From NCBI RefSeq assembly GCF_027853915.1, contig NZ_JAQGLA010000036.1, forward strand, positions 1-64,000: 64,000 nt of DNA, given 5' to 3'. Each line of letters starts with the position of its first letter. Positions within the stretch are counted from its first letter, which is position 1. The notes beneath the pieces are model-generated. The model was not told where the DNA came from, ran no database searches, and saw only the letters and a program-made list of their open reading frames with translations. Below, one piece after another: positions 26,830 through 35,228 of the stretch. This stretch comes from Saccharopolyspora oryzae (GTDB lineage Bacteria; Actinomycetota; Actinomycetes; Mycobacteriales; Pseudonocardiaceae). The position numbers were made by a program, and so were the translations under genes.

Positions 26830-27867
26830 GTGTCCGATCTGCTTGCCACCGTTCCGGAACAGGACTCGCCCAGCGGCGGCCGCCGCCGGTTCGCCCGCTA
26901 CCTGGGCGGCAAGGTCGGCGGCGGCCTGGTGAGCCTGTTCCTGGTGGCGGTGCTGGGTTTCTTCCTGTTCCGGGTGATCCCGGGCGACCCGGTGCGCACC
27001 ATGACGCGCGGGGCACCGGTCAGCGAGCAGCAGATCCAGGTGCTGCGCGAGCGGTTCGGCCTGGACCAGCCGCTGTGGAAGCAGTTCCTGGACTTCATCG
27101 GCAACCTGCTGCGCGGTGACCTCGGCACCTCCTACACCTACAGCCGCCCGGTCGGGGACCTGATCGTCGAGCGGATCGGCCCCACCGTGCTGCTGGTGGG
27201 CACCGCGACGGCGCTCGCGGTGGTGCTGGGGCTGTGGATGGGTTCCCGCGCGGCGTGGCGGCACGGCGGCGCGTTCGACAAGACCTCGACGTCGGTGGCG
27301 CTGACGCTGTGGTCGGTGCCGACGTTCTGGCTCGGGCTGATCGTGCTGATGGCCTTCGGCGTCGGGGTCGGTCCGATCCCGGGGCTGTTCCCGGTCGGCG
27401 GGATCTCCTCCCCGGACACCCCGCCCGAGTTCCTGCCGCAGCTGCTCGACGTGGCGCACCACCTGGTGCTGCCGTCGCTGACCATGGTCGCGGTGATCTA
27501 CGCCGAGTACCTGATGGTGATGCGGTCGTCGCTGCTGGAGGAGATGGGCGAGGACTACCTGACCACTGCCCGCGCCAAGGGGCTCCGAGAGGACCTGGTG
27601 CGCCGCAGGCACGCCGTGCCCAACGCGATGCTGCCGACGGTCACGCTGATCTTCCTGCGGCTGGGGCTGGTGGTCGGCGGGGCGATCACGGTGGAGACGG
27701 TGTTCTCCTGGCCCGGTCTGGGGCTGCTGACCTTCGAGGCGCTGCGGGTGCCGGATCTGCCGCTGCTGCAAGGGATCTTCATCGTGCTGGCGGGGAGCGT
27801 GGTGGTGATGAACGTGCTGGCCGAGCTGCTCTACCGGGTGCTGGACCCGAGGGTGCGGGAATCATGA
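26830..27867 (+). CDS. Dipeptide ABC transporter permease (DppB type)
   Basis: The 345-residue inner-membrane protein has the DppB/OppB layout: a first helix (GLVSLFLVAVLGFFLFRVIP) followed by the signature PGDPVRTMTRG, a periplasmic part with GLDQPLWKQFLDFIGNLLRGDLG-type sequence, and five further helices. The ATPase-coupling loop is EDYLTTARAKGLREDLVRRR near residue 240. It starts at GTG 26830, three bases after the binding-protein stop, and its end overlaps the next permease gene in ATGA. Confidence 0.92.
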   Translation: MSDLLATVPEQDSPSGGRRRFARYLGGKVGGGLVSLFLVAVLGFFLFRVIPGDPVRTMTRGAPVSEQQIQVLRERFGLDQPLWKQFLDFIGNLLRGDLGTSYTYSRPVGDLIVERIGPTVLLVGTATALAVVLGLWMGSRAAWRHGGAFDKTSTSVALTLWSVPTFWLGLIVLMAFGVGVGPIPGLFPVGGISSPDTPPEFLPQLLDVAHHLVLPSLTMVAVIYAEYLMVMRSSLLEEMGEDYLTTARAKGLREDLVRRRHAVPNAMLPTVTLIFLRLGLVVGGAITVETVFSWPGLGLLTFEALRVPDLPLLQGIFIVLAGSVVVMNVLAELLYRVLDPRVRES

Positions 27868-28760
27868 CCGCCACCGCCAACCAGATCGTCCGGGCCCGGC
27901 GCCGAGCGCGGCTGGGTGAGGCGTGGCGGGTGTTCCGCGCCGACCGGGCCGGGCTGTTCGGGCTCGTGGTGCTGGTCGTCGCCGCCCTGATGGCGGTGCT
28001 CGCGCCGCTGCTCACCGACGCCTCCGGACTCGACGTCACGCGGGTGAGCGGGGAGCCGTTGCAGGCGCCCAGCGGCGATTACTGGCTCGGCACCGATGAA
28101 TCCGGTCGTTCCGTGCTGCTGCTGACCTGGTGGGGCGCGCGGGTGTCGCTGGTGGTCGGGCTCGCGGCGGCGCTGCTGTCGGTGCTGATCGGTGCGCTGG
28201 TCGGGGTCCTCGCGGCGCACTTCGGCGGGTGGACCTCGCGAATCCTGCTGCGGTTCACCGACTTCTTCCTGGTGCTGCCCGCCCTGGTGCTGGCGATCGC
28301 GCTGTCCACGGTGCTCGAGCGCGGGTTGTGGACGATCGTGCTGGCGATCGGGGTGACGTCCTGGCCGCCGACGGCGCGCATGGTGCGGGCCCAGACGCTG
28401 ACGATCGAAACCCGCCCGTACATCGAGCGGGCGCGGGCTCTGGGCGCCGGGCACGGGCACATCATCGGTCGGCACGTGCTGCCTGCCGTGCTGCCGCTGG
28501 TGTTCGCCAACACGACGCTGGCGGTGGCCAGCTCGATCATCGCCGAGTCCACGCTGTCGTTCCTGGGGCTCGGCGACCCGAGCCTGGTGTCGTGGGGCTC
28601 GATGCTGAAGTCGGCGATGGACACCGGCGCGGTCACCGGCGGCGCCTGGTGGTACCTCCTGCCGCCCGGTGTGGGGATCGTGGTGGTGGTGCTCGCCTTC
28701 ACGCTGTGCGGGCGGGCGTTGGAGACGGTGTTCAACCCGAGGCTGCGGGGGCGGCGGTGA
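27864..28760 (+). CDS. Dipeptide ABC transporter permease (DppC type)
   Basis: The 298-residue inner-membrane protein starts with a cytoplasmic basic segment (RARRRARLGEAWRVFRADRA), has a first helix, and shows the DppC hallmark YWLGTDESGRSVL followed by five helices. The coupling loop is RPYIERARALGAGHGHIIGR. ATG 27864 overlaps the upstream stop and its own stop overlaps the GTG of the ATPase gene, so the four genes are translationally coupled. Confidence 0.92.
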   Translation: MTATANQIVRARRRARLGEAWRVFRADRAGLFGLVVLVVAALMAVLAPLLTDASGLDVTRVSGEPLQAPSGDYWLGTDESGRSVLLLTWWGARVSLVVGLAAALLSVLIGALVGVLAAHFGGWTSRILLRFTDFFLVLPALVLAIALSTVLERGLWTIVLAIGVTSWPPTARMVRAQTLTIETRPYIERARALGAGHGHIIGRHVLPAVLPLVFANTTLAVASSIIAESTLSFLGLGDPSLVSWGSMLKSAMDTGAVTGGAWWYLLPPGVGIVVVVLAFTLCGRALETVFNPRLRGRR

Positions 28761-30337
28761 GTCCGATTCTGCAACTGCGCGACGTGTCGGTGACCTACCC
28801 GGGAGCGGGCGAAGCCGCCGTGCGGGGCGTGAGCCTGAGCCTCGGTGAAGGCGAAACCCTCGGTCTGGCGGGCGAATCCGGCTGCGGGAAGACGAGCCTG
28901 GCGATGTCGGTGCTGCGGCTGCTGCCGAGCTCGGCGCGCGTCGAGGGGCAGATCCTGCTGGACGGCGAGGACGTGCGCGCGATGACCTTCGGGCAGCTGC
29001 GCGCGGTGCGCTGGGCGGATGCCTCGGTGGTGTTCCAGGGCGCGATGCACGCGCTGAACCCGGTGCACACGATCGGCGACCAGATCGCCGAGCCGATCAA
29101 GCTGCACGGCAGCGCGGAGGACCCGCAGGCGCGGGTCGCGGAGCTGCTGGCGCAGGTGGAGCTGCCCGCGGACCGGGCGAACGCCTACCCGCACGAGCTC
29201 TCCGGTGGGCAGAAGCAGCGGGTCATGATCGCGATGGCGCTGGCGTGCGAGCCGCGGCTGGTGATCGCCGACGAGCCCACCACCGCGCTGGACGTCGTGG
29301 TGCAGGCGCAGATCCTGGAGCTGATGCGGCGCCTGGTCGCCGAACGCGGCATCGCGCTGGTGATGATCAGCCACGACCTGTCGGTGCTGTCGGCCAGCTG
29401 CTCCCAGCTCGCGGTGATGTACCAGGGGCGCGTGGTGGAGCACGGCCCGTCCCGGCAGGTGATGACGAGGCCGCAGCACGAGCACAGCAAGGCGCTGGCC
29501 GACGCGTTCCCGACCGTCGGTGATCCGGACTTCCGGCTGACCGAGAGCGCGTCGCGCGGGTCCGCGCTGCTGGAAGCCGAGGGCGTCGAGGTCGACTTCA
29601 CGGGCCGGTCGGGACGCGTCGTGCACGCCGTGCGCGGGGTGGACCTGGCGGTGGAGGAGAAGGAGATCGTCGCGCTGGTCGGGCAGTCCGGCTCCGGCAA
29701 GACGACGCTCGCGCGGACCCTGCTGGGCTTGCAGCAGCCGACCGGGGGAGCGGTGCGCTACGACGGGGTGCCGCTGCCGACCAGCACCTCGGGACTGCGC
29801 GACTACCGCAGGCAGGTGCAGCTGGTGCTGCAGGATCCGACGGGGGCGCTCAACCCGCGGCACACCGTGTACGAGGCGGTGGCCGAAGGTCTGCGCATCC
29901 ACGGGATCGCCGACGACGAGCGCGGTCGGGTGGCCGCGGCGTTGGAGGCGGCTGAGCTGCGTCCGGCGGAGAAGTTCTTCGGCCGGCTGCCGCAGGAGCT
30001 CTCGGGTGGTCAGCGGCAGCGCGTGGTGATCGCGGGCGCGCTGGTGCTGGAGCCGAAGGTGCTGATCGCCGACGAGCCGGTGGCCTCGCTGGACGCGACC
30101 GTGCGCGGGGAGATCCTGTCGCTGCTGCTGCGCCTGCGGGTGGAGCGGGACCTGTCGACGCTGGTGATCACCCACGACCTCGGCCTGGCGTGGAACATCG
30201 CGGACCGGGTGGCGGTGATGTACCAGGGCGAGCTGGTCGAGGTCGGCCCGGTCGAGCAGGTCCTCCTCGACCCCCAGCACGACTACACCAAGACCCTCCT
30301 GGCCGCGGTGCCCTCCGTCGAACGCCGCGTGGCGTAG
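28757..30337 (+). CDS. Dipeptide ABC transporter ATPase, two ABC domains fused (DppD-DppF)
   Basis: The 526-residue protein carries both ATPase domains of the transporter on one chain. Domain 1 has GESGCGKTS, LSGGQKQRVMIAMAL and IADEPTTALD; domain 2 has GQSGSGKTT, LSGGQRQRVVIAGAL and IADEPVASLD. In enteric bacteria these are two genes (dppD, dppF); fused forms are common in actinobacteria. The GTG start at 28757 overlaps the stop of the permease gene. The C-terminal peptide-transporter extension (PQHDYTKTLLAAVP) is present. A strong palindrome (30362-30427) follows the operon and probably ends transcription. Confidence 0.92.
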   Translation: MSPILQLRDVSVTYPGAGEAAVRGVSLSLGEGETLGLAGESGCGKTSLAMSVLRLLPSSARVEGQILLDGEDVRAMTFGQLRAVRWADASVVFQGAMHALNPVHTIGDQIAEPIKLHGSAEDPQARVAELLAQVELPADRANAYPHELSGGQKQRVMIAMALACEPRLVIADEPTTALDVVVQAQILELMRRLVAERGIALVMISHDLSVLSASCSQLAVMYQGRVVEHGPSRQVMTRPQHEHSKALADAFPTVGDPDFRLTESASRGSALLEAEGVEVDFTGRSGRVVHAVRGVDLAVEEKEIVALVGQSGSGKTTLARTLLGLQQPTGGAVRYDGVPLPTSTSGLRDYRRQVQLVLQDPTGALNPRHTVYEAVAEGLRIHGIADDERGRVAAALEAAELRPAEKFFGRLPQELSGGQRQRVVIAGALVLEPKVLIADEPVASLDATVRGEILSLLLRLRVERDLSTLVITHDLGLAWNIADRVAVMYQGELVEVGPVEQVLLDPQHDYTKTLLAAVPSVERRVA

Positions 30338-30361
30338 GGCCTGCAGGAGGTCCGGTTTCCG

Positions 30362-30427
30362 CTGGTCAGGTCCCGTGAGTACTTTCTGGTGCCATAGCCC
30401 CACAAAGTGCTCACGGGGCCTGACCAG
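30362..30427. repeat. Intergenic palindrome, family I, diverged copy A
   Basis: Two 28-base arms (30362-30389 and 30400-30427) pair with three mismatches around TGCCATAGCC. The inner part, CGTGAGTACTTT facing AAAGTGCTCACG, is the sequence shared with the copies at 54946 and 58473. It lies between the convergent ends of the ABC transporter operon and the kinase-like gene, where it may terminate both. Confidence 0.8.
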
Positions 30428-30439
30428 GTGCTGCTGAGG

Positions 30440-31069
30440 TCAATCCAGGCTTTCCACCACTGCTGGGTGGCCTGGGCGGTCGGCTTTGACGACGTAGTCC
30501 GCGAGGTGTTCCGGGGCGACTTCGCCGGTGTAGCGGTGGAAGGCCAGGAGGGTCCAGCGGTCCGGTTCCGGGGTTCGGCGGTGGAGGGCCGCTTCCGGGA
30601 GCCAGAGGTGGACGGTGAAGTCGAAGGGCAGGCCCGCGCCGAGCAGGAGCGGTCCGTCCACAATGGCCACTGCTCGGTCCGGGAGCTGGACGCGGGGCAG
30701 GCGCGGGGAGCGGTCCGCCTCGGCGTCCCAGAGCGCGGGGAGGACTCGGCCGTTCCCGCTGTCGGACAACGGATCCAGCACTTCCCGGGTCAGGCCGCGC
30801 AGGTCGTACCAGCTCTCGTAGTACGAGTCCGGGTCGTGGTGGCCGTGCTCCAGGCGCAGCGACGCCGGGCGGAGGTAGTCCGCCATGCGCACCCGGACCA
30901 CTTCGCGGCCCCGGGTGCGCAGCGGCTCGACCAGGGCGTCGGCGAGGTCGCCGGTGCCGGCGGCCGGGGCGCCGTCCACCGCGATCCGCGCCCAGCGGCG
31001 GGGGAGCGCGTCGATGCGGTCGACCACTTCCGCCGCCAGCAGCTCGGGCGTCACGGGTCGAACTCGCAC
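30440..31069 (-). CDS. Uridine-kinase-like P-loop protein with a degenerate Walker A
   Basis: The 209-residue product resembles actinobacterial uridine kinase/phosphoribulokinase-like proteins: RIAVDGAPAAGTGDLADAL at residues ~28-46, RMADYLRPASLRLEHGHHDPDSYYESWYDL, and AIVDGPLLLGAGLPFDF. The P-loop should read GxxxxGKT; here it is GAPAAGTGD, without the lysine, so ATP-dependent phosphoryl transfer by the usual mechanism is doubtful. GTG 31069 is chosen over GTG 31075 because AGGAGG stands seven bases before it (only one before the other). It follows the dehalogenase-like gene by 35 bases on the same strand. Confidence 0.75.
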   Translation of the reverse strand: MRVRPVTPELLAAEVVDRIDALPRRWARIAVDGAPAAGTGDLADALVEPLRTRGREVVRVRMADYLRPASLRLEHGHHDPDSYYESWYDLRGLTREVLDPLSDSGNGRVLPALWDAEADRSPRLPRVQLPDRAVAIVDGPLLLGAGLPFDFTVHLWLPEAALHRRTPEPDRWTLLAFHRYTGEVAPEHLADYVVKADRPGHPAVVESLD

Positions 31070-31104
31070 GTGCACTCCTCCTGTCCAGCCGCTGACGCTA
31101 TCAA

Positions 31105-31953
31105 CTACGCAGCTGCGGCCAGGAATTCCCGCAGGTGCGCCAGGACCTGCTCGGGGCGCTCCTCGGGCAGGAAGTGCCCGCAGTCGGCGATCTCGGCGCA
31201 GGTCGGGTTCTCCGCGTAGTCGCGCCAGATCTCGCGCATCGGCAGCTTCGCGGGCAGACCCGCCGATCCCCACAGCGCCAGCACCGGCATGGTCAGCTTG
31301 CGGCCCGCGTCGGCGTTGTCGTGCTCGTCGTCGAGCGGGGCGGCGCGGTAGTCGTCGAACCCGGCGCGCAGCGCTCCCGGTGCGGAGAACGCGCGCACGT
31401 ACTCGTCGATCGCCGCGGGCTCCAGACCGTGCCGGTTCACCGTCCAGCGCTCGAAGAAGTAGCCGAGGTAGCCCGCGATGTCGTTGCCGGCCAGGCGTTC
31501 CGGCAGGTCGGGCTGCAGGTGGAAGAACCAGTGCCAGTACGCCGTCGCGGCTTCGGCGTTCACCCGCCGCCACATCTCGCGGGTCGGCACGATGTCCAGC
31601 ACCGCCAACCGGTCGACCTGGTCCGGCCGGTCCAGGCCCCAGCGGTGCGCCACCCGCGCGCCGCGGTCGTGGCCGACGACGCTGACCGACTCGAAGCCCA
31701 GCGCCGACACCAGCTCGGCCATGTCGGTGGCCATCGTGCGCTTGTCGTAGCCGTCGCGCGGCTTGTCGGTAAGGCCGTATCCGCGCAGGTCGGGTGCGAT
31801 CACGGTGTGCGTGCGGGCCAGCTCCGGGATCACCTTGCGCCAGCAGTGGCTGGTCTGCGGCCAGCCGTGCAGCAGCACCAGGCCCGGCCCGCTGCCCGCG
31901 CTCGTGTAGTGCACACGTAGGCCGTTGACCAGGGCAACTCCGTCGGAGGGCAT
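31105..31953 (-). CDS. Alpha/beta hydrolase, haloacetate dehalogenase-like
   Basis: The 282-residue protein carries the fluoroacetate dehalogenase pattern: LLHGWPQTSHCWRKV, VIAPDLRGYGLTDKP, VVGHDRGARVAHRWGLD (nucleophile Asp in GHDRG, with the arginines that bind the carboxylate), AYWHWFFHLQPDLPE with the His-Trp pair that holds the halide, and CGHFLPEERPE with the catalytic His. Close families include epoxide hydrolases, but the HW pair and RxxxR arrangement favour hydrolysis of 2-haloacids. GGAG precedes ATG 31953. It is divergent from a CGNR regulator with a dyad between, so local regulation is likely. Confidence 0.85.
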   Translation of the reverse strand: MPSDGVALVNGLRVHYTSAGSGPGLVLLHGWPQTSHCWRKVIPELARTHTVIAPDLRGYGLTDKPRDGYDKRTMATDMAELVSALGFESVSVVGHDRGARVAHRWGLDRPDQVDRLAVLDIVPTREMWRRVNAEAATAYWHWFFHLQPDLPERLAGNDIAGYLGYFFERWTVNRHGLEPAAIDEYVRAFSAPGALRAGFDDYRAAPLDDEHDNADAGRKLTMPVLALWGSAGLPAKLPMREIWRDYAENPTCAEIADCGHFLPEERPEQVLAHLREFLAAAA

Positions 31954-31966
31954 CGATCGACTCCAT

Positions 31967-31991
31967 TTCTAACTGCCTAAGGGGGTTAGAA
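31967..31991. promoter_or_regulatory. Dyad between hydrolase and CGNR regulator genes
   Basis: TTCTAAC (31967-31973) and GTTAGAA (31985-31991) are perfect complements separated by 11 bases, about one helical turn, within the 75-bp divergent promoter region. It is the best candidate operator for the CGNR protein. Confidence 0.55.
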
Positions 31992-32028
31992 TTAGGATGC
32001 TAGATCGACGACGGCGGGAGGGGCAAGG

Positions 32029-32589
32029 GTGAGCGACTGGATCTGGGACGGCGGGCGGCTCTGCCTCGACCTGGTCAACACGCTGCGCGACCGCTACCGC
32101 GAAGGCCGGGAACTGCTGGTGGCACCGGACCTGCTGGCCGAATGGCTGCGCGAAGTCGGCCTCGGCACGTCCGCTCCGACGGACGAGCACGTGTCGACCG
32201 CGCGGGAGCTCCGCGAGGCGATCGATCGCGCCGTGCACGCCCGCGCCCAGGGTTCGCCCATCGCGGCACCCGATGTGGAGCTGATCAACGAGGTCGCCCG
32301 AGGTGAGAACCCCGCGATCCAGCTGCGCGTGAGCTCGGACGGATCAGTGGCGGCATTCCGCCCCGCCCCGCAGGATCCGGTGAGCGCGGCGCTGGCGGCG
32401 GTGGCCGTCGACGCGATCGAACTGCTCGCGGCGGAGCCGTTCCCCCGAGTCGCGGTCTGCGCGTACCACCGCTGCGGACTCCGCTTCCTGGACACCTCCC
32501 CGGCGCGAAACCGCCAGTGGTGCTCGATGGCGCGCTGCGGAAACCGGGCGAAAGCCCGCCAGCATTACGCCCGCCGAACCGGCTCCTGA
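32029..32589 (+). CDS. CGNR zinc-finger transcriptional regulator
   Basis: The 186-residue protein has an N-terminal ABATE-type stress-sensing region (GGRLCLDLVNTLRDR) and a C-terminal CGNR zinc finger: VCAYHRCGLRFLDTSPARNR and QWCSMARCGNRAKARQHYAR. GTG 32029 follows GGGAGGGGCAAGG. It is divergent from the haloacetate-dehalogenase-like gene and probably controls it; proteins of this family commonly govern a neighbouring detoxification gene. A family II palindrome follows its stop by 21 bases. Confidence 0.88.
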   Translation: MSDWIWDGGRLCLDLVNTLRDRYREGRELLVAPDLLAEWLREVGLGTSAPTDEHVSTARELREAIDRAVHARAQGSPIAAPDVELINEVARGENPAIQLRVSSDGSVAAFRPAPQDPVSAALAAVAVDAIELLAAEPFPRVAVCAYHRCGLRFLDTSPARNRQWCSMARCGNRAKARQHYARRTGS

Positions 32590-32610
32590 GCCTCCTGGCT
32601 CCCGCGATCC

Positions 32611-32654
32611 GCAAATTCCATTGAAATCGGACGTCTGATTTCCATTGAATTTGC
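32611..32654. repeat. Intergenic palindrome, family II, copy 1
   Basis: A 44-bp imperfect palindrome has 18-base arms (GCAAATTCCATTGAAATC and GATTTCCATTGAATTTGC, two mismatches) around GGACGTCT. It lies between the convergent ends of the CGNR gene and the LD-carboxypeptidase gene and may terminate both. A second copy is at 40885. Confidence 0.8.
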
Positions 32655-32672
32655 GTTCCTGGGACCGGGGGG

Positions 32673-33605
32673 TCAGAGGAGGGCTGGTTGGAGGATGGAG
32701 AGGCGTTGGGCGTCGGTGTCCAGTTCGGCTGCGACTCCGAGCGGGATGGTGCGCTGCGCGACGCAGTGGCCGAAGCCGAGCTCCCACAGGATGGGCACGC
32801 CCAGGCCGCCCAGCAGGTCCGACATCACCGCGCGGACCTCCTCCAGCGGGCCGCACTCGGTCCACGAGCCGAGTGCGATGCCCGCGGCGTGGTCGAACCA
32901 GCCCGCGCGCAGCAGCTGGGTGACGAACCTGTCCAGCTGGTAGGGCTTCTCGGTGATGTCCTCCAGCATCGCGATGCCGCGTTCCGGCGGGGTCGGCGCG
33001 TCAGGGGCGCCGAGCGAACCCGCGACGATGCTGAGGTTGCCGCCGTACGTCGTGCCGCGGGCGCGTCCGCGCACCAGGGCGTCCGCGGTGGAGCGGGTCA
33101 GGATGGTGACCGACTCGGGCTGGAACAGGGTGCGGCGCAAGTGCTCCCGCGCCGCGGGGTCCTCGGTGAACGCCTGCGTGGCGACCATCGGCCCGAACAC
33201 CGTGACCAGGCCGAGCTGGGTGGCGACGGCGTCGTGCAGCGCGGTGATGTCGCTGGAGCCGGTGAACACCTTCGGTCCGGCCGCGGTCATCGCCGTCCAG
33301 TCCAGGTGGTCCAGGACCCGCATGCTGCCGTAGCCGCCGCGCGCGCAGAACACCGCGGTCACGTCCGGATCGCACCACGCGTCCTGCAGGTCGGCGGCCC
33401 GGTCGGCGTCGTTGCCCGCCAGGTGCGGCAGTCGCGGGTGGCGGTCTAGGACGTGCTTGCCGACGCGCGGCTCCAAGCCCCAGGCGCGCAGGTGGGCGAG
33501 CCCGCTTTCGAGCAGCTCCTCGGGCACCGGGCCAGCTGGGGCGACGACCGCCACCGCATCACCGGCGCGCAACCTCGGCGGGCGACGTAGTTCGCGCATG
33601 CTCAT
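32673..33605 (-). CDS. S66 family LD-carboxypeptidase
   Basis: The 310-residue cytoplasmic peptidase removes the terminal D-alanine from murein tetrapeptides during wall recycling. The nucleophile is in VFTGSSDITALHDAV, the Glu in MLEDITEKPYQLDRF and the His in ELGFGHCVAQRT; the arginine-rich FCARGGYGSMRVLDHLDW block is typical. ATG 33605 has GGAG at proper distance, and an in-frame extension upstream has no such site. The end faces the CGNR gene across a palindrome. It and the D-aminopeptidase and dipeptide importer to the left could serve wall-peptide recycling. Confidence 0.9.
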   Translation of the reverse strand: MSMRELRRPPRLRAGDAVAVVAPAGPVPEELLESGLAHLRAWGLEPRVGKHVLDRHPRLPHLAGNDADRAADLQDAWCDPDVTAVFCARGGYGSMRVLDHLDWTAMTAAGPKVFTGSSDITALHDAVATQLGLVTVFGPMVATQAFTEDPAAREHLRRTLFQPESVTILTRSTADALVRGRARGTTYGGNLSIVAGSLGAPDAPTPPERGIAMLEDITEKPYQLDRFVTQLLRAGWFDHAAGIALGSWTECGPLEEVRAVMSDLLGGLGVPILWELGFGHCVAQRTIPLGVAAELDTDAQRLSILQPALL

Positions 33606-33769
33606 CGGCCTGCTCCATCCCGCGATCTTGACAACCGGCGGTGAGAGTATCGGTACCGGGCGCGGCGCGCTGCAGTTCGCCAACGGCGAACACGGGTGAA
33701 ACAGGTGGTCGGCGGGCGGGTTCTGCGGGTAGACCGGCACCTGGTGCGGCGGTGTCGAACAAAACGGGG

Positions 33770-33799
33770 GCCACTCGCGCACCGCGTGCGCTCGGTGGC
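33770..33799 (+). promoter_or_regulatory. Stem-loop just upstream of the DUF3090 promoter
   Basis: GCCAC-TC-GCGCAC-CGC-GTGCGC-TCG-GTGGC is a nearly perfect hairpin, followed by TAGTGT (33801-33806), a -10-like box 10 bases before the DUF3090 ATG. It could be an operator or only a GC-rich fold. Confidence 0.35.
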
Positions 33800-33816
33800 C
33801 TAGTGTCGGAGGGGTC

Positions 33817-34383
33817 ATGGCTCGTGTCATCCACGTCTTCCGTCAACCCGACCGATTCGTCGCCGGAACGGTCGGGGAACCCGGTGAGCGCACCTTCTAC
33901 CTGCAGGCGTCCGAGGACGTCCGCACGGTGAGCGTGCAGCTCGAGAAGCAGCAGGTGTCGGTGCTCGCCGAACGCATCGGCGCGCTGCTGGAGGAAGTGC
34001 AGCGGCGCTTCCACGCCGACCTGCCCAACCAGACCCCCGACGAGCTCGTCGACACCGAACCCCTGGCGGTGCCGGTCGACGAGGAGTTCCGGGTCGGGAC
34101 CATGGGGCTGGGCTGGGACGCCGAGACCGAGGCGGTGGTGGTCGAACTGCTGGCCGTCACCGAGGAGGAGCTCGATGAGTCGGTGGTCCTCGACGACACA
34201 GAGGAAGGCCCCGACGCCTTGCGGGTCTTCCTCAGCCCCGCGCACGCGCGGGCGTTCGCCGAGCGCGCCGAGCGCGTCATCAACGCCGGTCGCAAGCCCT
34301 GCCCGCTGTGCTCCGAACCGCTGGACCCCAGCGGCCACATCTGCCCGCGCCAGAACGGTTACCGCCGCTCGGAAGAGGTCTGA
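33817..34383 (+). CDS. DUF3090 family protein
   Basis: The 188-residue protein of unknown function is conserved across actinobacteria (Rv2134c type). It begins RVIHVFRQPDRFVAGTVGEPGERTFYLQ-like, has an acidic middle and ends with a zinc-ribbon-like KPCPLCSEPLDPSGHICPR (three cysteines and a histidine). GGAGGGG lies just before ATG 33817. Its near-invariant partner, the SCO1664/Rv2133c-like gene, starts five bases past its stop. In M. tuberculosis and Streptomyces the pair lies close to mshC; here mshC is some 27 kb downstream. Confidence 0.9.
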   Translation: MARVIHVFRQPDRFVAGTVGEPGERTFYLQASEDVRTVSVQLEKQQVSVLAERIGALLEEVQRRFHADLPNQTPDELVDTEPLAVPVDEEFRVGTMGLGWDAETEAVVVELLAVTEEELDESVVLDDTEEGPDALRVFLSPAHARAFAERAERVINAGRKPCPLCSEPLDPSGHICPRQNGYRRSEEV

Positions 34384-34388
34384 GGCGC

Positions 34389-35183
34389 GTGCGCGCCGGT
34401 GATCCAGCGGTTCGCGAACTGCTCCTGCACGGCGAGTTGGACGTCCAGGGGCGGTTGGTCGAGGCGTCGAACGCGACGTTGTTCTGCGGGATCGCGAGCG
34501 ACGGGCTGAGCGCCGAGTGCGTCTACAAGCCGGTGCGCGGGGAACGTCCGCTGTGGGACTTCCCGGACGGCACGCTGGCCGGGCGCGAGGTCGGCTCCTA
34601 CCTGCTGTCCGAGGCGATCGGCTGGGACCTGATCCCGCCGACGGTGCTGCGCGACGGCCCGTTCGGGCCGGGCATGGTGCAGCTGTGGGTGGACGTCGAG
34701 CAGGACTCCGAGCTGGTCGACATCGTCGCCCCGGACGAGGTGCCGGAAGGCTGGCTTCCGGTGCTGCGCGCCCAGGACCACCACGGTGATCCGGTGGTGC
34801 TGGCGCACGCCGACCACGAACAGCTGCGGCGCCTCGCGGTGCTCGACGTGGTGATCAACAACGCCGACCGCAAGGGCGGGCACATCCTGCACGCCCCGGA
34901 CGGCCGGGTGCAGGGCGTGGACCACGGCGTCAGCCTGAACACCGACGACAAGCTGCGCACCGTGCTGTGGGGCTGGATCGGCGAGCCGCTGCCGGAGGAC
35001 GCCGTCGACCGGCTCGGCGAGCTGCGCGCCCTTCTGGAGGGCGACCTGGCCGCCCAGTTGGCCGAGCACATCACGCCGAAGGAAGTCCAGGCGATCAGCA
35101 CCCGAATCGAACGCCTGCTGGAGTCCGGGACCTTCCCGGCCCCCTCCGACGAGTGGCCGGCGATCCCCTGGCCCGCGTTCTGA
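34389..35183 (+). CDS. SCO1664/Rv2133c family protein
   Basis: The 264-residue product has a fold related to phosphatidylinositol 3/4-kinase-like and HipA-like proteins: LFCGIASDGLSAECVYKPVRGERPLWDFPDGTL-type N lobe with the nucleotide-binding lysine, LAVLDVVINNADRKGGHIL with the catalytic Asp/Asn, and GVDHGVSLN with the metal-binding Asp. Kinase-like activity on an unknown substrate is therefore possible. GTG 34389 is preferred; the frame continues upstream only over the DUF3090 stop. It is coexpressed with DUF3090. A tandem pair of palindromes follows its stop. Confidence 0.85.
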   Translation: MRAGDPAVRELLLHGELDVQGRLVEASNATLFCGIASDGLSAECVYKPVRGERPLWDFPDGTLAGREVGSYLLSEAIGWDLIPPTVLRDGPFGPGMVQLWVDVEQDSELVDIVAPDEVPEGWLPVLRAQDHHGDPVVLAHADHEQLRRLAVLDVVINNADRKGGHILHAPDGRVQGVDHGVSLNTDDKLRTVLWGWIGEPLPEDAVDRLGELRALLEGDLAAQLAEHITPKEVQAISTRIERLLESGTFPAPSDEWPAIPWPAF

Positions 35184-35187
35184 TCTC

Positions 35188-35209
35188 CGCAGTTTCAATT
35201 GAAACTGCG
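35188..35209. repeat. Intergenic palindrome, family III, copy 1
   Basis: This is a perfect 22-bp palindrome centred on CAATTG, with core GCAGTTTCAATTGAAACTGC. It begins four bases after the SCO1664-like stop, where it may act in transcription termination. The flanking ATCCG is shared with family II. Confidence 0.8.
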
Positions 35210-35228
35210 ATCCGCCGTGCCTGGGATC

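Noticed and set aside
25033-27771. 912-codon open frame on the minus strand across the binding protein and permease genes
   Set aside because: It is antisense to firmly identified transporter genes and has a low-complexity composition rich in Arg, Val, Gly and His.
30440-31966. Single 508-codon protein covering the kinase-like and hydrolase genes
   Set aside because: Only the last 209 codons make sense; the remainder is a shadow of the hydrolase gene in another frame, and a strong ribosome site precedes GTG 31069.
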